Source of the DNA: Apoda limacodes | Lineage: Eukaryota > Arthropoda > Insecta > Lepidoptera > Limacodidae | NCBI GenBank assembly: GCA_946406115.1 | Contig: OX291543.1 | Span: forward strand, 3,598,501-3,662,500 | Reading direction: 5' to 3' | DNA length: 64,000 bases | In this document: piece by piece, positions 31,545-43,151 of the stretch | Layout: every line of letters starts with the position of its first letter | Numbering within the stretch: position 1 is the first letter of the stretch | The notes under the pieces: generated by a model | Database searches by the model: none | Seen by the model: the letters and a program-made list of their open reading frames with translations, nothing else | Told to the model about the DNA's origin: nothing | Position numbers and translations under genes: made by a program

Positions 31545-32440
31545 GGGGGCCGTTCAAAAACCGACTGAGTCGAGTAGAGTTATGACTCGAACCGTTCATA
31601 AACTAACTGAGTTCCAACCCTAATCCGTTCAAAAACGCGTAGAGTTGTTACCCTAGGGTTGGCTCAAGTGAACCGTACTCGACGCGGGTTCGTCGGAGTA
31701 GGCGGCCATATTTGATTAAAATGGTCGAAGCAATGTTTCCGTATTAAGAAAATTAGTATATTATTTTGTTGTTTGCTTTTGTATTTAAGTATTTTTCTAT
31801 GAATTTTGTATTTGGAGTTTTTTAGTTATAAAAGATTTTTAATTATTTCCACTCCACTACTAGGGTTCAGTTTTTTTTTAGAATCTTTAGTGAATAACCC
31901 TAAATGCCTTAAAATAGTGTTAAAATATTGATTTTAGCCGTAAATTTTAGCTGTTTAGAAATACTCCTATTTTCATTTTATTTTTGTCAAAATAAAATCT
32001 AACAATAAAATAAACTGCGATTCAAGTGTTTAGAATGCAAACACAACGTTACAACTACAAAAAGGTAAACATTGTTAACATACTGATAAATAAATAGTAT
32101 TATAATATACTTAATAATAATGGTAAGTTTTATTAAAATATATGTATAATCAAAACAAAAGAATTCACCAAGTTCCCACCTAGTTTATGAAAACTTAATT
32201 CAAAAAAGCAAGAAGGAAATTATTAGTTTGTTCTCTTTATTTAAATTTTAGTGTTCCGTAGACCTTACATAGGTATTTCAAATAAAAAAAATGCCTCTAC
32301 AAGGGCGAAATTCCTAAAAGTGGAAACATTGATTAAAACTTGACAGATGTAACTCGGTTAGCCGTTCAAAAACTATAGGGTAGAGTAAGGAACCCGATGA
32401 CGTCATTTTTTACTCAAGTTACTCGTTTTTGAACGCAACC
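31545..32440. mobile_element. Non-autonomous TIR DNA transposon, about 0.9 kb
   Basis: The left end reads CCGTTCAAAAACCGACTGAG and the right end, reverse-complemented, reads GCGTTCAAAAACGAGTAACT, sharing GTTCAAAAAC and GAGTA motifs. Each end also holds a second internal copy of the motif (GTTCAAAAACGCGTAGAG near 31626 and AGCCGTTCAAAAACTATAGG near 32361). The interior is AT-rich and non-coding. The superfamily is undetermined. Confidence 0.6.
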
Positions 32441-32619
32441 CAGGCAGCTTCGCATAGGGTTGCGACAGGGGGACGTAATATCTTCGAAACTGTCACCAAC
32501 AATGGAGCGGACTGTACTGGGCGTGGTATAAACATAATCGATAAACACACCAGATATCTTAGGACGACGACGAGTTCTCAGACGAGATCATCATCACAGC
32601 ACAGGTTTTGTATTGGGAT

Positions 32620-33385
32620 ATCCTATCCTACTAATATTATAAATGTGAAAGTTTGTCTGGATGGCTTTTTGTTACTCAATCACGCTTCAACCACTGGACG
32701 GAGCGGGATAAAACTTGGCATACATAGATTAGGTCCTGGAATAGCATATAGGCTACTTTTTATCTCGAAAAATTTCAAAGTTCCCGCGGGAATTACTATA
32801 ACAGAGTTTAAAGAACAATAGATGTAGCTATAGCTTGCTATAGCAAACTTCATTAGTATAAGTAAGGAGTTCCACGCCGATACTCGAATTCTGGGCGGGC
32901 GGAGCCATTAGCAAAATTCATTAATTACCAGCTATCTAATTAATATTATAAATGCGAAAGTTTGGTTGTTTGTTACTCAATCATGCTTCACTCACTGGAT
33001 GGATCGGGAACGACTGAACCGATTTAGATGAAAATTGGTATGGAGATAGTTTGAGTCTCGGGGAAAGACATAGTCTATTTTTCATTCCGGAAAATTTAAA
33101 AGTTCCCGCGGGAATAACTATGAAGTTTGTTATATTCTCATCCAATTGAGCTAAAATTTTGCACAAAGATATTTGAAGATATGGAGGACAAAGGCTACTT
33201 TTTAGGCTGGAAAATTCAAACGTTCCCACAGGAGTAACTATAGCCGAATTTCACGAACTAACCATTGCTGCAACCATAGCTTGCTACAACAAACTTCTTA
33301 AGTATAATCAAGGAGTTGCCGGAAGAATCCCTCGCCGATAACCAAATTTAGGGCGGGCGGAGCCGCTGGCAAAGTCTAGTAATAA
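32620..33385. mobile_element. Two adjacent Helitron-like repeats
   Basis: Two related units in tandem, starting TCCTACTAATATTATAAATG (32627) and TAATTAATATTATAAATGCG (about 32937). Each has the block GTTTGTTACTCAATCA, a TTCCCGCGGGAA palindrome, and a GGGCGGGCGGAGCC...GC end. The second ends AAAGTCTAGT. TC...CTAGT ends and a near-terminal GC hairpin fit non-autonomous Helitron-like elements common in Lepidoptera. No Rep/helicase is encoded. Confidence 0.6.
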
Positions 33386-33530
33386 ATAATGGGAATTTTT
33401 CTGTCAACCATTTTTAAAAGATATCGAACACTAAACTCTACAATAAATTGGAATAAAAATTTAATAAAAAAAACATAACATAACCTGCGGGGTTTTTTTA
33501 CAAAACTTTCAACCACTTTATCATTAAAAT

Positions 33531-34077
33531 GTTTTTTTTTTTTTTTTTTTATACCACTAAGGTGGCAAACAAGCCCACGGTCCGCCTGATGGTAAGCGGT
33601 CACCGTAGCCTATGGACGCTTGCAACACAAGGGGCATCACTCGCGCGTTGCCGACCCTTCAGAAATCTAATAACTTCTTTTTTGAAGAACCCCATACTGT
33701 AGTCCTTTCTCTGAAACCGCACTGTACGCGACCATTTTGGTTCCAAAGTGTGAGAATGAATTCCCTGTCGATGGCGAGCGGTGCGATGGTAGAAAGTAGC
33801 CGTGGGCATCATTTCGAACAATTCCTCAGAACACAATCCATTGTACAAGCGGTAGAACACACACAGGGAGGCAAAGTCTCTCCTCAGACTTAAGGGCTCG
33901 ATACCGCAAGTGAGTTTGGGATCGTCAACAATTCTCACAGCCCGTCGTTGAACCGAGTCAAAAGGGTCAAGCTGGTATCCGGGTGCACCCGCCCAGAGAT
34001 GGCAGCAGTACTCCATATGGGGCCGGACTTGCGACTTGTAAAGTAGCAACCTTTGCCCTGACGTGAAGTACACTCAT
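33531..34077 (-). mobile_element. CR1/Jockey-like LINE 3' fragment inserted in hAT pseudogene
   Basis: Ends in a plus-strand T-run of about 22 bases at 33531-33552. Contains KSQVRPHMEYCCHLWAGAPG, RRAVRIVDDPKLTCGIEPLS, ATFYHRTARHRQGIHSHTLE and FFKKEVIRFLKGRQRASDAP, so the RT C-terminus is nearly intact over 150 codons. This makes it one of the youngest copies in the window. It separates DRLNGLAMMSV from HFNDKVVESF of the host element. Confidence 0.88.
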
Positions 34078-35739
34078 CATGGCCAGACCATTAAGGCGAT
34101 CTTCTGCCATGGTGCTTCTTAGCCATTATTTTAGTCTTCTGAGGCTGCTTAAGGATCGCTCTACTGTACAGGTCGTGCTTGGTAAAGCGATTAAAATTTT
34201 CAATTCTTTTTCCGTTTAGGCAAAGAAGGAATTTGTTTCTTTTAGGACATCAATAACTGTAAGATTTGTTAGATTAAGCCTATCGTGCCACAATTGCTGC
34301 TGAAGTTTGATTTCATTCTTTATGTCCGGTAAATCATTATACTGGGCAATAGATTCACTTTGTTTCAGATTTTCAGTTGTCATCTTTTGCATCTACGCCG
34401 GGTATTACTTAGACAATGCGAATGATGGCGTGTTTTCTTCAGCAAAACGTACTTCAAGGGAGGTGATAATTGAATCAAAGTATGGTATTACTAAAGACCT
34501 CTTCCAGTATTCTGAAGGGCTTTCTGCTGGATTTTTCTATGGCGTTGTTTCCCCGTAATACGCGGCATTGATGTAGTGTCCTCCTGCAGTCCGACTTTCT
34601 CCGCAACAGCAGTAGCTTCCTTTTTAATTTCGTCTGTCACTTTCCGAATTTTCACGGTGGTTTTTTATTAAAAGTAAAATCATTTTAACGTGTTCCGAGG
34701 CTTTGACCACTTCCAAAGCTACAGATCGGAGTACGTTAACAACGGGTTCCATCAAAGCTGAGTATTTGGCTACCAACATAATCCCGAGCATAAAACCTCT
34801 GATGGTTTTGTGTTTCTCACTACATCTTGTCTCGCAAAGTCTGGAAATATTAGGTATCAACTTCCGCCTCAAAACTGATTCCCGAAAAAAGTTTATAGTA
34901 TCTTTGGTGGTTCCCATGGCATTCCTAATTTCAGGAAGTGAATTTAGATCATTTATTACTAGATTCAGTTTGTGGGACGAGCGATCGAAGTAGAGGGCTT
35001 TGGTGTACTTTTTGCGTGAGATCGCTTGTGCCCCTCCGTCTTTTCCTGACATCGTTGAACAACCATCAAAATCAAAACCAACGCATTTATTTATATTCAG
35101 ATCTTCTTTTGTCAAAAATTCATCTATGCTATCGCATATGCAATCGATTTCGCATCCAAATCTTTTAGCTCAATGAATCCGACAAACATTTCTTGGAATT
35201 CCTATGTTTCTTCATCAAAATATCGCATCCTAATCTATAGTTTTTCAGCGCCAGAAATATCAGCTGTTTTGTCTGCTAGCACACTATATGCTGCTGCTTC
35301 TTTCAATTTTTCATAATATTAGCCTTAATAACGCTTCCACCAATACCAATAATTTCATTTTGAATATCCACTGAACGGTAGCTTGCATTCTTTTTCCCTT
35401 GCTCAATGTGTTTCTTTAAAATCAAATCTCCCGCGTCAATTCGCAGCCTGTATAAATCCTCGAGAATGCAAGTCGAGTGACCCGCAAAACATAATGCAGG
35501 AAATGATAGATTTTATAATTTTGCGATTTTATTCAATAATTCCCTGGAAATATTTGTTCAGTTGCAAATCGACAGGCACACCTTCGAGAAAAGATTTAGT
35601 AGCTTTCAATGCCTCCTTATGGAAGTGGGTTTCAATGTGCTGTTTGCACTGCTCGTGAATATCTTTGAATTTACAAAAGGGTTTTATAGTAAATGATCCC
35701 AATATGCCTCTAAATAGGTACATTATATTACCTAAAAAT

Positions 35740-36118
35740 AAATAAATAAAAACATAATTTAAATTTAAAACACCCAGACTCATAAAAAGAATATTTCAAC
35801 TAAAGTAAACCCCTGTGGTATAGTACCATTGACACTGGCGGCATTACCTCTCTGCACAGCCAAACCTAGCCTTTGAGAGAGGTAGCATCCAGCCCTTAAA
35901 TCACCCGACGCAAGAACAAGTCTTTTAGATAAGTCCTTAACAAAAGACTTTGTATCCGATGACCAAGGGCCAAGTGTCTCAAATGCAAGTGCCGCAAATT
36001 CATAACGATTAATTAAAGATGAATCTTTGCGGCGCTTACGTAGTTGTGCTTGTTCAGCGGCTGCACCAGGTGTAGTAGACGTACTCTGAACGTAGGACGG
36101 AGCATTTGTATCGAATGG
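35740..36118 (-). mobile_element. Different LINE 3' fragment inside the TTF finger
   Basis: Minus strand: ALAFETLGPWSSDTKSFVKD and LGLAVQRGNAASVNGTIPQG, the conserved last segment of an insect LINE RT ORF (ETLG-W ... QR-x-A-x-QRGNAAS). It is followed by an AT-rich TTTA-repeat tail. Its family differs from the CR1/Jockey-like copies. Confidence 0.75.
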
Positions 36119-36599
36119 CGCCTGGAATATACCAACCATGGAGAGTATGTTTCCAACCAAGAATAATTAAATTTTCTCTTTAAATGTTTTGCATCTTCCG
36201 CAAATTTATATGTCGCGGAAGGGGACCAATAGTTTTCAATCAATTCCTTCTTCTTTTCGGTTGATAACATGTGTGCCTGTCCAACATATCGCCCGATATC
36301 ATTTTCATTGCAATCATCCTCATTCATCAATGAATCGGGATTCGGCGCCAGAGCCTGATATCTAGAGGTCTAGGTAGTTCCTGCAGCTGAATATAACCTG
36401 TTGTGGTTGTGGTGAGCGATGAAGACAAATGCGATATTGCCGTTACTTTGACCTGTTCATCGCTGTCGCTACTTGATCCATCAGTTTTTTTTCGTTTCAA
36501 ACTTCCTGCAAAACAAAATGCTGTGATAAAACTTTATGTAATCAATTAAATTTTGGCGGGAGAGCGGTTTTGTTCAATCTATACCAATATTAAAAAGAG

Positions 36600-36968
36600 G
36601 AAAGATTTGTATGTAAGTATGTTTTTATTGAATAGGCTCCGAAACTACTGGACCGATTTGAAAAATTCTTTTACCATTAGAAGCAGACATTATCCCTGAT
36701 AAGTATAGGCTACTTTTTACAGCGGAAAACAGGTAATAGGACAACGGATAGAAAGAATTATCATTCCGTACTAATCTTTTCACATAACTTCTAAACGGCT
36801 TGACAGATTGGGTTGGGTATTTCGATGGTTTTACAGAGACGAATGTATTATACCATTAAGGAGGAAATATTTGATAGTTTTTTTTTTTCTATGATTGAGG
36901 AGCTGCCGTAAGAACCTACGCCGATAACGAAATTTAGCGCGGGCGAAGTCTCTAGCAGAAGCTAGTTA
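36600..36968. repeat. Helitron-like repeat
   Basis: Contains GGCTCCGAAACTACTGGACC, TATAGGCTACTTTTTACAGC, and the end GCGCGGGCGAAGTC...AGAAGCTAGT, which match the non-autonomous Helitron-like pattern of 32.6-33.4 kb. Confidence 0.55.
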
Positions 36969-37582
36969 CTTATAAACATTATCTCAGGAAGCGTTTTTAG
37001 GCTTATTTATATCAAGGATCTGATTTAATTTGTATTTAATTAAACCACAAATATAATTCATGTTTTGTTTTCATAATTAATTACTGAAAACGAAACCATT
37101 GTTTAGTTAACGTTAAATTCATAGAGATTGAATCAATAAACTCGTTTTCAATAAAAAAATAGTTTTTCTTAACATTTCCCTTCCACATAATCGATCCTTT
37201 CTTTCCACATCAAAAATATGCCAGATAAAATTAAAAACGATATTCTTAACGATTGTTATACGTCTCTAGCTAGTATATCCGTTACCAAAGCTATTAGCTA
37301 AGAGAAATAAACTAAAAATACTAGCTCTAAGTCCAAGATTAAAGCAGTACATTACTTACGAAACCAAGCGACCGAAAAACTTTCTGATGTCCATTTTGAT
37401 AAGATGATAAATGGAGACACACTCAGAAACTTCACAACTCAACACTGAGATGATGAGATCTTATTATTTAATAAATATAAGTCAATTTCGACAAACACAG
37501 GTAAACCGGTAGTCTTATAATCGCTTTCCAATTCGCTTGTTTAGCTTGTATCGTTAATCGCTTCCAATTGTGTGTTCAAATA
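36969..37582. other. Intergenic, no gene
   Basis: AT-rich; nothing recognised. Confidence 0.4.
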
Positions 37583-37594
37583 AGTGACTAGGTC

Positions 37595-39787
37595 TTTTTT
37601 TTTTTTTTTTTCTGAGCTGACTATGCAGTTGGCTGTTGCAACCATTACTGCTTTACAGGACTTTTGGGGCGAGACTCTGAAGGAGCCTCAGCCCATATAG
37701 CGCCCAACGCTCAAGGGCTCCCCGCGGGGGAAGCTTCGGCTTGGGTTGTCGCTCTCGGGGGCGTCCCTTCGACCGGCGTGAGTCTCGAACCCGAAGGTGA
37801 GTCACCGCCAGGAGGGGAGTTCCCCGTTACGCGGGTACGGTTGCGATTGAGTGGGGGCGAGAAGCGCCCCGGCACTCTTTGATACCTAGTGTATCCTTGT
37901 GGGCGCCGACGAACCCGGGGACGTCAGCGTCGTGTTTGGAGGAAGGCCCTATTCGGAGAGGTCGTAGAGACTAATCTCGCTATCCGGACAGCGAGATCGT
38001 CATCTGGGGACGTTGGTACGTGCCGAGGCCGCCTAACTATAGTTTTGCGACCGTGACCGGATCGATCGGGGAGACGATACGTTGTGGATTGCACAATTAA
38101 TCGATTCGGGTGATTATGCGTACGCTCGAAAAAGCGGACTGCCAAGTCTTTAAAGTATTGGGGAATCGTGGGAAGTTCGAAGTCTCTGTGTAGGTCCGCA
38201 TTGCGAACGTACCAAGGTTTTGGAGGGTCTGGAGTTTGTGGAGATTGCGCTTGGACAGCGCAAAGACTACGCTAGCATAAGCTAGTGTGGGGCGGATGCA
38301 AGTTGTGTAAAGATTTAGCTTATTTCTAAGCGACATCTTACTGTACTTGCCTATCATGGGATAGAGACGACCGAGGACAAAAGCGGCTCAGTGATTCGAC
38401 TCACTTGCCTATCGGTGGTATAGAGAGCGGTATCGTCCGCAAAGAGGGCTAGATTGGTACCTATCGTTTTAGGGATATCGTTAGTGTACAGAAGGTACAA
38501 GATGGGGGCGAGCACGGACCCTTGCGGGACTCCTGTCCTATGGGACGGGGGGAAGAGAGAGTGCCTTCAACTTTGTAGCGAAAGCTACGATTCGACAAAT
38601 AGTCTCGTATGATGAGCACGAGACGATCTGGTAACTGAAAGTTGTACAGTTTAAAAATTAAACCGTTGTGCCAGACTTTGTCGAAAGCTTTCGCTACATC
38701 GAAGAAGACAGCGCCCGTGTGACGGGTCTTACCTAACGCTGGTTGAAAGCCAGTAAGAATATGTTCCGTTATGCGGAGGACTTGATGGACGCATGAGTGT
38801 TTGGCACGGAAGCCGAACTGCTCGTCTATTAAAATGCCTCTGTAGACTATAGCGTTCCGTAGGCGAGCGAGGAGTAGGCGTTCATAGAGTTTACCAAGGG
38901 CCTTTAGTAAACTTATGGGGCGATAGGAGGACGGCTCGGTACGAGCTTTGCCTGGCTTATGGATGCCTATAACAATTGCATCTTTCCATTGAGAAGGAAA
39001 GATGCAATGTTCCATAGCAGCGTTAAAGATCGCTACTAGGAGGCAGATAAGGGGAAGAGTGAGGCGCTTTAGGATATCGTTAAAGATACCGTCAGCACCG
39101 GGGGCTTTACGGGGGCGTAGGTCTTTGATGACCTGTACGACTTCGTCGACAGTGACAGGGGCAGGGGGTCTTGTGGAGGCAGAGAAGTTCTGCGCTCCAC
39201 TTCGCCGTCTACCTCGCGCACGTGGTCGGGATCGAAAGGCTGTGTGCTTAAGGCACATTGGGCTTGGAGGCTAGACGCTAGGCAATCCGCTTTTTCGTCG
39301 TCAATGAACGCGGGAACGTTGTTGGGACTAGTTAACGGAGGGAGTGAGTTGGCGGTTTCGGATTTTAGAGCTCTGGCTAAGTGCCAATAAGCTTGGTGAG
39401 AAGGAGAGATGTTCTCCATAAGATCACCGAAATGTTGGGCGCGAAGCTCAGCTACAGCGGTTCTTACACGGCGGTGTAAGTCGTTGAAGCGAGCTTTATT
39501 TTCGGTAGTGGGAGCGCGATCGCGTCCGCGGCGGGCCGCGTTACGCTCAGTCATTAGCGACCTGATGTGCTGAGGCAGGATTAGGTGGTGATAATCACCA
39601 ACCGGCACCTGTCGTGAGCACTCGCCAACGGTGGCGGTCAGGTGGCTAGTGAGTGAGTCGATAGCTACGTTTAGGTCGGTCGCGGAAGAGATTACGTTGG
39701 GAACGCGGTCTAGATGTGGCGAGCTGGGATTTTCGAGCAATTGCCCAAATTTATCCCAGTCCGTCACGGTTCTAGTGTCGGGAGGAG
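37595..39787 (-). mobile_element. Jockey-like LINE 2, 5'-truncated, with 12-bp target duplication
   Basis: Flanked by AGTGACTAGGTC at 37583-37594 and 39788-39799, which fixes both ends exactly. The plus-strand T-run at 37595-37611 is the reverse-transcribed poly(A). The minus-strand frames give MTDWDKFGQLLENPSSPHLD, AYWHLARALKSETANSLPPL and VVQVIKDLRPRKAPGADGIF. RT blocks follow: YRPISLLKALGKLYERLLLA, VFFDVAKAFDKVWHN and VLIIRDYLSNRSFRYKVEGT. After a deletion of the FADD-proximal part come NKLNLYTTCIRPTLAYASVV and the 3' UTR. Two or more frameshifts break it, but it is less decayed than the copy at 28.9-31.2 kb. The endonuclease is missing. Confidence 0.92.
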
Positions 39788-39799
39788 AGTGACTAGGTC

Positions 39800-42722
39800 G
39801 CAGCGGCTCACGTCTTTATATACCCAAACGAACATCATACTAGAATGTACGGTAACATTCGACCTGGTCTAGTAACTGCAACCGAATTCCAGAGAGAGTA
39901 CCTACCACCATACCGTACACACCATACCTACCTCCTACCTACATATTTTTACACTGTGTAATATCCTTGCGTTTTGGCAAATCTGATATCAGTCGTGATG
40001 AAAATGGCGGCGATTTTAAAAACGGATGTCAAAATCTTAATGTTATTCTGAATCTTAATCTCAATACTTTCTACAATATACATTAAACCTTGTGAATTTA
40101 TTTACGTTTTGTTATGCGATGCGGAATTCATCGAAAAGTTCAAAATAAATAACAGTGATAAAGATAATGATTATCTATTTTCTAAGAAAAAAAATTACTA
40201 ATGTTTATTTAACACAGTTTTGAGTGGGTACCTACCTATCTACTTAATTAGAAAGTATTTTGAAACTCTTCTTCTTCTTCTTCTTGCGTGAACCCGACTC
40301 TTACTTGACCATCATTGATTTAATGAATGTTTAAATATCACCACATTTGCAAGTTTCAGAATTAACATAGCTGGAACATGACAGCAATTTGCATCTTATT
40401 GTTACTTTGAACCTCATCGAAACTCAACAACTGATAAAAGTGCAATAATACATATAAAAGTGTTTAAATGAACTTCGCAGTAATATAACTCACAAACTTA
40501 TGGGGATGTTACTATTTAACATTGTTGCAATATACTAAATGTGATTTTGGGAGTGCAATATCGAAGCAATGTTTATTTTAAAACATCATCGTATCATATT
40601 ACTGTCACTTTGCTAAAAAAATCCTTATAACAATATTTTGTACAAAAATAAAGATAACTTATTCTGTTAACTAATTGGGTTAAAAATAATTTACGCAACC
40701 TTATCTTCTTAGAATGGTTATGCATATCGTTTTCATGATTTTGCGAAATAATTTTTTTTAGAGTGAAATGTTAGAAAACTGAATCACAGCATTTGCCATG
40801 GATTCCAAAAGCAAGTATGTATGGACTCCGTAGCTCAGTCATCTGCAGCGAAGGCGACTTTTCCTTTCTTTTATTTTTGATGTATTATTACTTTTTTTTC
40901 ATTTTTGAATATTTTAAAACATTTTCGAAATGATTATTTAAATATTATGTAACATTTCAAAATATTAAAAAAAACTCCAATAAAGCTCTTCGGCCAATCT
41001 CGGTTTTGTTCGGCTTTTGGGAAGATTAGGTAGGTATTAAATTTATTTAATGGCATTAGATGTAAGCTTCCTGGCTTGTTCGTGGAGCGGCAGGCTACAC
41101 ACTTGCACAGAATTGCAGGTTCGTATCTTTTGAGTTCTCTCATCGATAACAATATTTTCCTTTACTATTATGTGTTATTAATAGATAGAAGTTATAGTTT
41201 TTCATTAGAGATATATTTGATAAACGAGTATTTGTGGCTATAACTGAATACAACTTTTCAGTTTCAACACTGTATATATATGTATATTTAAAAAACAAAT
41301 TGCAACAATGGAGATCCTTATAATGAATGTAGCTGTGCTTGAAACAAACCGCGCCATCAATTCTGATAGAACATTTTTGCAATAATCAATTTAAACCTTA
41401 CAGTAAAGTTTCATTTCTATTGTTTGAGTAACATTCGCACCATAACTTTCTATTACTTTACAAATTTAAACTTGTGTCAGTGTTTAGTTTAAACTCACGA
41501 ACACATTACTTAGTAACTTACTCAAACGTTAAAATTATCATATTATTGCAGCATTACATTTTAAAGTTATAATAAATTTCAGTGATCAGGACTGGGCAAG
41601 TTACAGGGGTACTTCTGGCGCGGCTGTTTGGGCTACGTTTTGGGGTTGCTGGAAGCTTACTGGAATGTTGCTTACTGGCATTTGAAACTAACAAGCCCCC
41701 AAATATAATGTTTAGCAATGTCATTGCAAGTTTGGCTTGCTTAGTGGGTCAGTTCACGTAGTGATTTTATACTCTTTGCTTCAGTTAAAATAGTTGAAGT
41801 GAACCGCCCCTCACAAAAATGAAATCATTCATTTCATCCAAAATAATTACTTTTAACAAAAAGACAAAACCAATGACAGATCATAATATACGGTACAAAA
41901 TGTAAGAGACATCACTTACTTAATTTTTAATTTAATACACAGTACGAAGAATGTGACATACTTTTGGGAAGCATTATGTGCAGAACCAAGTCTATCTCTA
42001 CAAAGAGATTTCGTCCAGCTAATCTTGAAACGACATGTAAAGAATATTACAAAATCAAATACTTCTGTTTATAGTGATTTTTCTTAGATTTAGAGTTTTT
42101 TTAAATGTTACTTTTTTAATTTTATTTAATTAATTTTACATTAAAAGACATCAAGAATTTTCTTTGTGATAGCACAAAGTGTTTTTTTACAAAGTTAAGC
42201 CTTTTGTGTTTTAAAAATTGTTTCTGCGAATAATAAGCAAGAAGTGTCGCAAAGCGTAGCCCACAGACGGGATTTTTACGCTATGCTATATACTATGTCG
42301 CAGCCAATAACGACTGTTATCTTCATTACATATATGCCTTTAACGATAAAAGGCAGGCTAAATAGGTTTTATTTTTATCAGCATTTCTAGAGATAATTTT
42401 AGAAGAAGCCTGGGTAAATCGAAATAATAAAAAATTAAAAACAAAAAATGGCGTCTTTGGTCTCGCTGAGTTGTCTTTAGTCTGCTACTCTATTTTATGA
42501 ATCTACACTACTAAAAAATGTAATTAGGTTATTCCTTAAAATACTTATGAGTACTAATAAAAGCAATAATATTTTAAGTCCAGTGACAGAGAGAATATCG
42601 ACAATGTTGACTTTTAAACTTAGCATACCGATCGCAACGATTTTACATAAATATTTCGTCAACAAAAGCTCTCAGCGTATTTTATACGCCTTCCTGTGAA
42701 AGTGTATTAGTGTTTAAACAAA
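39800..42722. other. Intergenic region upstream of the SWIM gene
   Basis: No supported exon. A tRNA-like A box, CTCCGTAGCTCAGTCATCTG (40828), and a B box-like GCAGGTTCGTATC (41115) 290 bp apart may be a split SINE. 41585-41700 is GC-richer but not clearly coding. The promoter of the gene at 42723 should be in the last few hundred bases; I see no clean TATA box. Confidence 0.4.
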
Positions 42723-43151
42723 ATGGACAAGAAAGGTAAAAAGAAAACTGTTATAAAAAGAAAATGTGATGAACCGGCTGAAAACAGTGAAAAGAAAGTT
42801 AAGATCATGGTAAACCGCGCGAAAACTGACGAAGATAAGGAAAAAGTGGAAGTTGTAAACCAGGTGGTTGATGTACCATTAGAACAGGGTCAGCAGATAG
42901 TCCACACAGGGCAGTTAGTTGATGGAAACTTTGAGCAACCAGTGTTTGTTAACATGAAGGGGGAACCTGTTCAACTTGGTCCGAATACGGTTATCTTATA
43001 CGAACAGAGTGGGAATCCTTCAAACTTTGCATTTGGTGGGATGTGGACTATGGACTCATCAGGTAGAATTGTGATGGCAGAGACCATTTATGATGTTAAA
43101 GGAGAACCAGAAGAAGAAGGGACAACATTTGTGCAGAGCGCTACTAATAAT
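42723..43151 (+). CDS. SWIM gene exon 1
   Basis: 143 codons, phase 0, donor GTAAGT. Basic, low-complexity start, then an acidic to hydrophobic region (QQIVHTGQLVDGNFEQPVFV, GGMWTMDSSGRIVMAETIYD) with no domain I recognise; the rest of the gene's domains come from later exons. Confidence 0.88.

Larger units (their letters stand above)
33430..36510 (-). pseudogene. ZMYM1/hAT-like transposase-derived gene, broken
   Basis: Minus strand. From 36510: a polar N-terminus, then NYSWLETYSPWLVYS (start of a TTF-type zinc finger). After an insertion comes GSFTIKPFCKFKDIHEQCKQ (end of the same finger). A middle part with many frameshifts reads RYFDEET, then CVGFDFDGCSTMSGKDGGAQ, SSHKLNLVINDLNSLPEI and CETRCSEKH, the RNase H-like catalytic core of hAT transposases and their ZMYM1-like relatives. 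The C-terminal dimerisation segment DRLNGLAMMSV is cut by a LINE and resumes as HFNDKVVESFVKKPRRL at about 33470. Two LINE fragments (33531-34077 and about 35740-36118) are nested inside. Clearly non-functional as written. No 8-bp target duplication or TIRs were identified. Confidence 0.8.

Noticed and set aside
31362..31623. Protein-coding frames around the GC-rich palindrome
   Set aside because: Opposing open frames come from the inverted repeat itself and have no domain.
35780..36330. Single novel gene from joining the 126- and 105-codon minus-strand frames
   Set aside because: They are the hAT-like N-terminus and an inserted LINE RT tail in different frames, not one protein.
40826..41130. 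tRNA gene with a long intron (A box 40828, B box 41115)
   Set aside because: A gap of about 290 bp is too long for a nuclear tRNA and no anticodon arm is recognisable.
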